Shown piece by piece: positions 32,331 through 37,258 of a stretch of DNA of 37,258 nucleotides; position 1 is the stretch's first letter; every line of letters begins with the position of its first letter. The notes beneath the pieces were generated by a model. It was not told the DNA's origin. It searched no databases and saw only the letters and a list, made by a program, of their open reading frames with translations. The position numbers and the translations under genes were made by a program. This stretch comes from Astrothelium macrocarpum (taxonomy: Eukaryota > Ascomycota > Dothideomycetes > Trypetheliales > Trypetheliaceae): contig JAGEMR010000204.1 in the NCBI GenBank assembly GCA_021030915.1, positions 1 to 37,258 of the forward strand, given 5' to 3'.

Positions 32331-33277
32331 ATGGGTGTCTCTTCTCGCCTCGTTACTCTCTCCGCGATTGTCGCTGGAGCCTCTGCTCTCCCAGCGCCTG
32401 CACCTATAGCTATGCCAAACTTCAGTTTGCGAGGTGGCAATTTCTCTACCTCGAACCTCATGCGTCGCGCCGAGGCCGTCAACTTCAACCAAGACTACGT
32501 TGCCAGCGGCGCCAATGTTCAGTACTCACCGAATGAGGGCGCTGGCTCTTACACTGTGAACTACAACACTGACGCAGACTTCGTTGTCGGTCTTGGCTGG
32601 CAACCAGGAGATACCAAGTAAGAAGAACCAGTTCCAACGTCGCATTGCTCAATTGACCAAATCGTTCTCATAGCCCGATTACCTACGAAGGCACTTTCTC
32701 TGCCGAGGGCGTTGGACTACTCTCTGTCTACGGTTGGTCTACTGACCCACTCGTAGAGTACTACATCATGGAAACCCCGACTGGATACCAAGCAGAGGGC
32801 ACCCAGAAGGGCACTGTTACGAGCGATGGCGCTACCTACGACATCTGGGAGCACCAGCAGGTCGACCAGCCGTCGATTCAAGGCACCACAACCTTCAATC
32901 AATACATCTCCATTCGCCAAAGCCCCCGCACCAGCGGTACCGTTACCGTTGAGAACCACTTCAATGCATGGGCCGCCGCTGGCTTGCAGCTCGGCGCCTT
33001 GAACTATCAGGTCGTGGCCGTCGAAAGCTGGACCGGTAGCGGCTCTGGGTCGATCACCGTCAGCAAGGGCACCAGCAGCAGCACTGGCTCCGGCTCCGGA
33101 ACCGGCACTGGAACCGGCACTGGAAGTGGAACCGGCACTGGCACTGGCACCGGCACTGGCACCGGCACTGCTTCTGAGTATGGTCAATGTGGAGGAATAG
33201 GCTGGACAGGAGCCACCGCCTGTGCATCACCTTACACTTGCGTGGCCTTGAACTCCTACTACAGCCAATGCCAATAG
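32331..33277 (+). CDS. Secreted GH11 endo-1,4-beta-xylanase with C-terminal CBM1
   Basis: Exons 32331-32617 and 32674-33277 (56 nt intron) give 296 aa. A signal peptide (VTLSAIVAGASA) is followed by a propeptide ending at a Kex2-like RR (45-46). The GH11 beta-jelly-roll (about 48-225) has the nucleophile E124 in NPLVEYY-like DPLVEYYIME and the acid/base E213 in VVAVESW, 89 residues apart as expected. A Gly/Thr/Ser linker leads to a CBM1 (265-296, starting YGQCGGIGWTG) with its four cysteines and aromatic binding face. The enzyme cleaves internal xylan bonds; the CBM1 binds cellulose. It marks a plant-cell-wall degrader. A TATA box and possible XlnR and CreA sites lie upstream. Confidence 0.95.
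33098..33169 (+). repeat. 12 bp minisatellite encoding the xylanase linker
   Basis: Six in-frame 12 bp units of the GGAACCGGCACT / GGCACCGGCACT type encode the Gly-Thr linker between the catalytic domain and the CBM1. One unit (GGAAGTGGAACC) deviates. Being a multiple of three, unit gain or loss would change linker length without breaking the frame. Confidence 0.85.
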
Positions 33278-33880
33278 TAGTACATAGACCTGCAGAGGAC
33301 AGGAAGGTCTTGACCCTGGAGAGGAAAAGAGTTGATCACGTGGCTGGCAAGATTCGTGGATAGTGAGACTTGGGAGGATATGGTGTGTGATCCATTCTTT
33401 AACCCTTCGTTGTATATAGTCAAAACTTTCGAGTGTATATATTTAGGCCTTTCACTGTACATAGTTAAGCCTTGTTCGCCTCACTGGTACATCAATGGTG
33501 TATATGTGACTTGGCGACTTGTTCATATTATCCGGAAACATGGAACTCCAAGAGCTGCGGCCAGCACTAAGCAGGCAGCTTTGGGATCTTCCCGTCAAGC
33601 TTAGTGGTTCATTCCATTGCTTGATATCCTGAAGTCTGAGCCATTCCTCAGCTTTTCAATTCAAATAACAACATGAACGAGCTTGATAAGAGTTGTGGTG
33701 TTCGATCACAAGTTGTCAAGACTTTGGCAGAGCTGAATCAAGCAATCCTGCTTGGTCTGTTGGAGCGCGACAGCCACCGACCGCGTTGCGCTAGTTAGTC
33801 AGCAGTTTATGGAGTGCCCTCGGTCGGCCATAACGGATAATGGCTCAAAACGGCTCATAATTTCGCCGAAAATGTTCCGT
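33278..33880. other. 3' region of the xylanase gene and border of the AT block
   Basis: No supported gene. Composition changes abruptly near 33880-33900, where normal DNA (ending CGGCCATAACGG...TTTCGCCGAAAATG) gives way to nearly pure A/T. Confidence 0.45.
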
Positions 33881-34513
33881 ATACATAAATCCCCATCAAA
33901 TTTATATGATAATGAGAATTTATCAAAACAAATCTATATTTTTAATTTTTATTATCTAATTCAGAAAATATGAAATTTTTATGTATAAAAATTTGATATT
34001 TTATTAATTATTTTATTTAAAATATTTATAATATTTTATATTTCATTTTTCATTATTTTTCAAATATTTTTGTTATGAAATAATTAATTATTATAAAATT
34101 AGATTAATGAATAAAAAAATATTAAAATAATTATAATAATAAAAAGAATTAAATTCATTATTAATTAATATATTAAAAAAATAATTCAAATAATAGAATT
34201 TATTAAAATAATCAAAAATGAATTTAAAAAAAAATTAATAATTTATATATTTATAATTTTAATATATTTCAATTTCAATTAATTTAATAAAAAAATATTT
34301 TTTATTTTTTAATAATATGATTTTTATTTAAAATTAAATTATTTTTAAAAATTAAAATATTTTTAAAATATTTATTAAAAAATTATTAATAAAAATATTG
34401 AATAAAAAAATTAATAAATTAAATAAATTATCAGATATAAAATATAATAAAATTATATTAAAAATTATAATCATAAATTATTATATATATATATTTATTC
34501 TTCATTATGAATA

Positions 34514-34558
34514 ACGTGGTTCATCAGTTAGCCGCGCATATCAGTTGCCCGCGCATTT
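34514..34558. repeat. Left terminal inverted repeat with two 17 bp direct repeats
   Basis: It begins ACGTGGTTCATCAG and matches 36342-36386 in reverse complement without mismatch. It contains two adjacent 17 bp units (34523-34539 and 34540-34556), each of the form ATCAGTTnnCCGCGCAT with two differences. These are likely a pair of transposase-binding sites. Confidence 0.9.
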
Positions 34559-35961
34559 CTCCGCATGTCTACCCCATCAACATTGAATTTCAAAAATATA
34601 ATAAAAAAATTCATTTAAAATTCATCTAATATAGATTCTTTAGAAATTTCTATATTTTTATTACAGATTCGTGTATTATGATTTATTTTGTTATAAATAT
34701 TATATTATCGTAAAATTATTATAATTTTTTTTGAAGAATCATCATTTTTCGTTTCATCAGTTATAAATTATTTTTTTTTCTTTTTTTCTGTCAAAAAAAT
34801 TTTGGATTTTTCAATAAATAATACTTTTTTATATTATATACGTGATTTTTTAATCTTCCGATATTTTGTAAATATCATATTTATATTTTGAAAAATACGT
34901 ATTTGATCATTTAAAAGAATAATAAAATATATTATTATTTATACATCCTTCGTTATTTGATTTATAATATCTAAAATTAATATTAAAAAATTATTTTAAT
35001 GAATAAAAATCTGATTTTTAATAAAATTGAATTATGAAATGATTTATTATAAATTGGAAGGGATTTGTGATTCCCATTTATAGATGGTGGATGGATGGTT
35101 TTTTGATAATATAGATATTCTAAAATGAATATTTAATTTTGAAATTATAAAATTTGAATTTTAAAATATAATTCTAATAATATTGAATTCAGATCTGATA
35201 TTTTTATTCGTGAATATTTTATTATAAATGATAAAAAAGATGATAAAAAATTCAGATTTAATAATATGAATAATAATGTTTTTAATAAAAATATTGATTT
35301 AATCATTATATATATATTTTAAAAATGAATATAATATAATATCTAATAATTGAAATAAATATAATGAATTCGAAAATATATTAATAATAATAATTTTATT
35401 TTATTCACAAAAATCATTGAATTTGATTGATAAATGATTTTTATAATTATTAATAATCAAAATTCGATATATATTTTTTATATGATTTTTAATATATTTA
35501 TCAAAATATTGAATTTATTTTAAATTAATTTTATTATTGATTTATTTATTAAAAATAAATTTAATTATTCAATTATTCGAAAAATTGAATTCTGTGATCC
35601 AATTTATAAAATGATAGATATTTTAAACGATTATAAAAGGAGAAATATATTAGTCTTTTATATTGATATATTTAATAATTATAATCCATTTTCGATTATC
35701 AGATTGAATAGATTTGATTTTATCACATTTTTCAGTATATATAATAATCATTAACGCGATAATTATATCCATCATAAAACCAGTTTTATTGAAATTATAA
35801 AAATCTATTTTTTGAATTCCATATTCAATTATTATATAATCTAATTATATGAATCATTCGGAAATAAATTTTGAATTTTCATAGAATATTTTCTGATGAT
35901 TATAAAAACGATTGAATTAGGTTTTTAAGATAGATTATAAATTTATAAATTATTTCGTCTA

Positions 35962-36288
35962 TTATTTATCAATATAATCGCCATTTTGTGTCTTCAATAA
36001 AAGATTGGCCATATTTTCAATATCAGAAAGATGTATTAAAAATCCTTTGATATTTTGACTGATAATATACTGAATAAATATTTCTTTTTCAATTTGAATT
36101 AATTTATAAAATTGGAATCGAATTATCGTGTATTGAAATCGGTTATTCATTCAATCGCGTAATATATTTTCTGGAATATTATAAATTTTTATAATTACAT
36201 ATTTATTCAATTTTTAATCAGAAGATTTGGTAATCTGAATTGTATTGATAATAAAAATAATATTCTCTTCTTTGGAAAGAATTGGTAT
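35962..36288 (-). pseudogene. Decayed N-terminus of a pogo-family transposase
   Basis: One minus-strand frame, broken by stops at about 36214-36216 and 36151-36153 and ending at 35962, keeps the pattern of the fungal pogo/Fot1 DNA-binding region. There is a helix with TKSSD, then an NIPENILRD segment where family members have I-P-x-x-T-L-R-D, and then KLIQIEKEIFIQYIISQ and LSDIENMANLLLKTQNG, matching the CENP-B-type helix-turn-helix. Codons have drifted to Ile, Asn, Lys and Tyr, as expected from C-to-T and G-to-A mutation. The remaining transposase, with its DDE domain, is not readable. Confidence 0.75.
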
Positions 36289-36341
36289 TATGATTAGAAA
36301 ATTATGACGCGATAAAAGTTTAAATGGTTTTTGTTTCCGAA

Positions 36342-36386
36342 AAATGCGCGGGCAACTGATATGCGCGGCTAACTGATGAACCACGT
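36342..36386. repeat. Right terminal inverted repeat
   Basis: Exact reverse complement of 34514-34558, ending CCACGT before the TA duplication. It carries the same pair of 17 bp units. The flanks differ after about seven more bases (TATTCAT on this side, ATGAATA on the other, also complementary). Confidence 0.9.
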
Positions 36387-37258
36387 TATTCATTTTATAA
36401 AATTGTTTTTAAAATATTTTTTATCAAATTTATTTATATAAATTTTAATATTATAATCAGAAATATAATATAAATCAAATTTTTTATATTTTCAATAATT
36501 CGAATTATATTTAATTAATTAATATTTATTATAAATTAAAATAATATAAAATAAAAATATATATTATTATTAATTCATATTCAAAATTCATTATTTGAAT
36601 ATATATTAATATAAATATTTTTATTTAAATTAATATTTATAAATAATATTTTAATATAATAAATAAATATAAATTTCAATTTGAAATTATTTGATATAAT
36701 TAAAATATAAAAATAAAAATAATAATTGATATTTATTATCAAATTTAATAAATTTTATTTAATAAATATGATCTTTTTTTTATTAATATTATTTAATATA
36801 ATATTAATAAAATAAATTAATAAATTGAAATTTAATAAAATTAATTTATTAAAATTTTTATGAATAAATAAAAAATATATTTTAAATAATTTAAAAAAAA
36901 AATAATTTATATCATAATAATTTTATTAGATAAATTATATTATAAATTATTTATTTTTTTATTATTTATCAGATTATTTATAATTTTATAAAAATTTAAA
37001 ATAATCATATAATATAAAAATAATAATAGAATTATATTATTTTTAATAAATTATTTTTTTTATAAATTTATTTAATTATAAATAATATAAAAAATTATTA
37101 AATTGATATTAAATCTGATATAATTAATTCATAATAAAAAATTATAAACAAATATAATAAATTTATTATTATTAATAAATAAATAATAATAAATAAAATT
37201 AATTTTAAATAAATTTTAATATATATTTTTTTCTAATTATATATAAATAGTATTATCA

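Larger units (their letters stand above)
34514..36386 (-). mobile_element. Pogo/Fot1-type (Tc1/mariner) DNA transposon with ruined transposase
   Basis: 1873 bp bounded by perfect inverted repeats (34514-34558 and 36342-36386) and flanked on both sides by TA (34512-34513, 36387-36388), the Tc1/mariner target duplication. Length and repeat size match fungal Fot1-type elements (about 1.9 kb, 40-50 bp repeats). The right half carries, on the minus strand, a decayed CENP-B-like helix-turn-helix region of a pogo transposase, so transcription ran right to left. The rest of the body is AT-rich with many stops. The termini keep normal GC content. Confidence 0.85.
33881..37258. repeat. RIP-like AT-rich block
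   Basis: More than 3 kb of extremely AT-rich DNA, dominated by TA and AA/TT dinucleotides with almost no CpA or CpG, and no frame above about 62 codons. The outer parts (33.9-34.5 and 36.4-37.3 kb) are visibly more AT-rich than the transposon nested inside, consistent with an older, more heavily mutated repeat. It continues past the window edge. Confidence 0.75.

Noticed and set aside
34559..36341. Idea that the AT-rich body is mitochondrial DNA
   Set aside because: TA-flanked inverted repeats and the readable pogo-type DNA-binding pattern identify a nuclear transposon. No mitochondrial genes or tRNAs are visible.
1..37258. CRISPR array, polyketide synthase or nonribosomal peptide synthetase core gene, telomeric repeats
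   Set aside because: No regularly spaced repeats, no large multidomain frame and no TTAGGG runs were seen anywhere in the window.

Overview
The window looks like nuclear DNA of a filamentous ascomycete (Pezizomycotina). Genes are short and carry 48-93 nt introns with GT...AG borders; several have CTAAY or CTGAC branch-like motifs. The proteins are fungal types: Kei1, a GH11 xylanase with a CBM1, a galactose oxidase with a CBM32, and a fungal purple acid phosphatase. Gene-bearing DNA is bordered by extremely AT-rich, stop-riddled repeats of the kind produced by repeat-induced point mutation (RIP). A Leotiomycete-like host is a guess from this look only.

Layout. (1) 1-4.9 kb: a fragment of a pogo/Fot1-type transposon end at base 1, AT-rich DNA, an F-box gene broken by two stops, and gene-poor DNA with coding-like scraps. 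(2) 4.9-12.1 kb: an accessory, aromatic-catabolism-flavoured neighbourhood. It holds an extradiol (LigB-type) dioxygenase, an aldehyde-dehydrogenase-like protein that lacks the catalytic cysteine and has a membrane tail, a small three-exon protein of unknown role, and a cupin protein divergently paired with a fumarylacetoacetase-family hydrolase. (3) 12.4-17.5 kb: a compact housekeeping block with KEI1 (inositol phosphorylceramide synthase subunit), YPT6/Rab6, NOP53 (60S ribosome assembly) and the small subunit of DNA polymerase delta. (4) 17.5-33.3 kb: sparse accessory DNA with four secreted or metabolic genes (purple acid phosphatase, galactose oxidase, fructosamine-kinase-family protein, GH11-CBM1 xylanase), separated by long stretches in which I see only decayed ORFs, one of them resembling a piece of an ABC exporter. 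(5) 33.9-37.3 kb: an AT-rich block with a nested 1.87 kb pogo/Fot1-type element. Its 45 bp terminal inverted repeats are perfect although its transposase is ruined.

All exon structures were worked out by hand from reading-frame continuity, splice motifs and remembered family sequences. They are consistent in phase but have no transcript support. No tRNA, rRNA, CRISPR array or telomere repeat was seen. The most interesting signals are the perfect termini around a mutated transposon body, a related terminus at the opposite edge of the window, and the dioxygenase/ALDH-like/cupin/FAH-like neighbourhood, two of whose enzymes have altered key residues.
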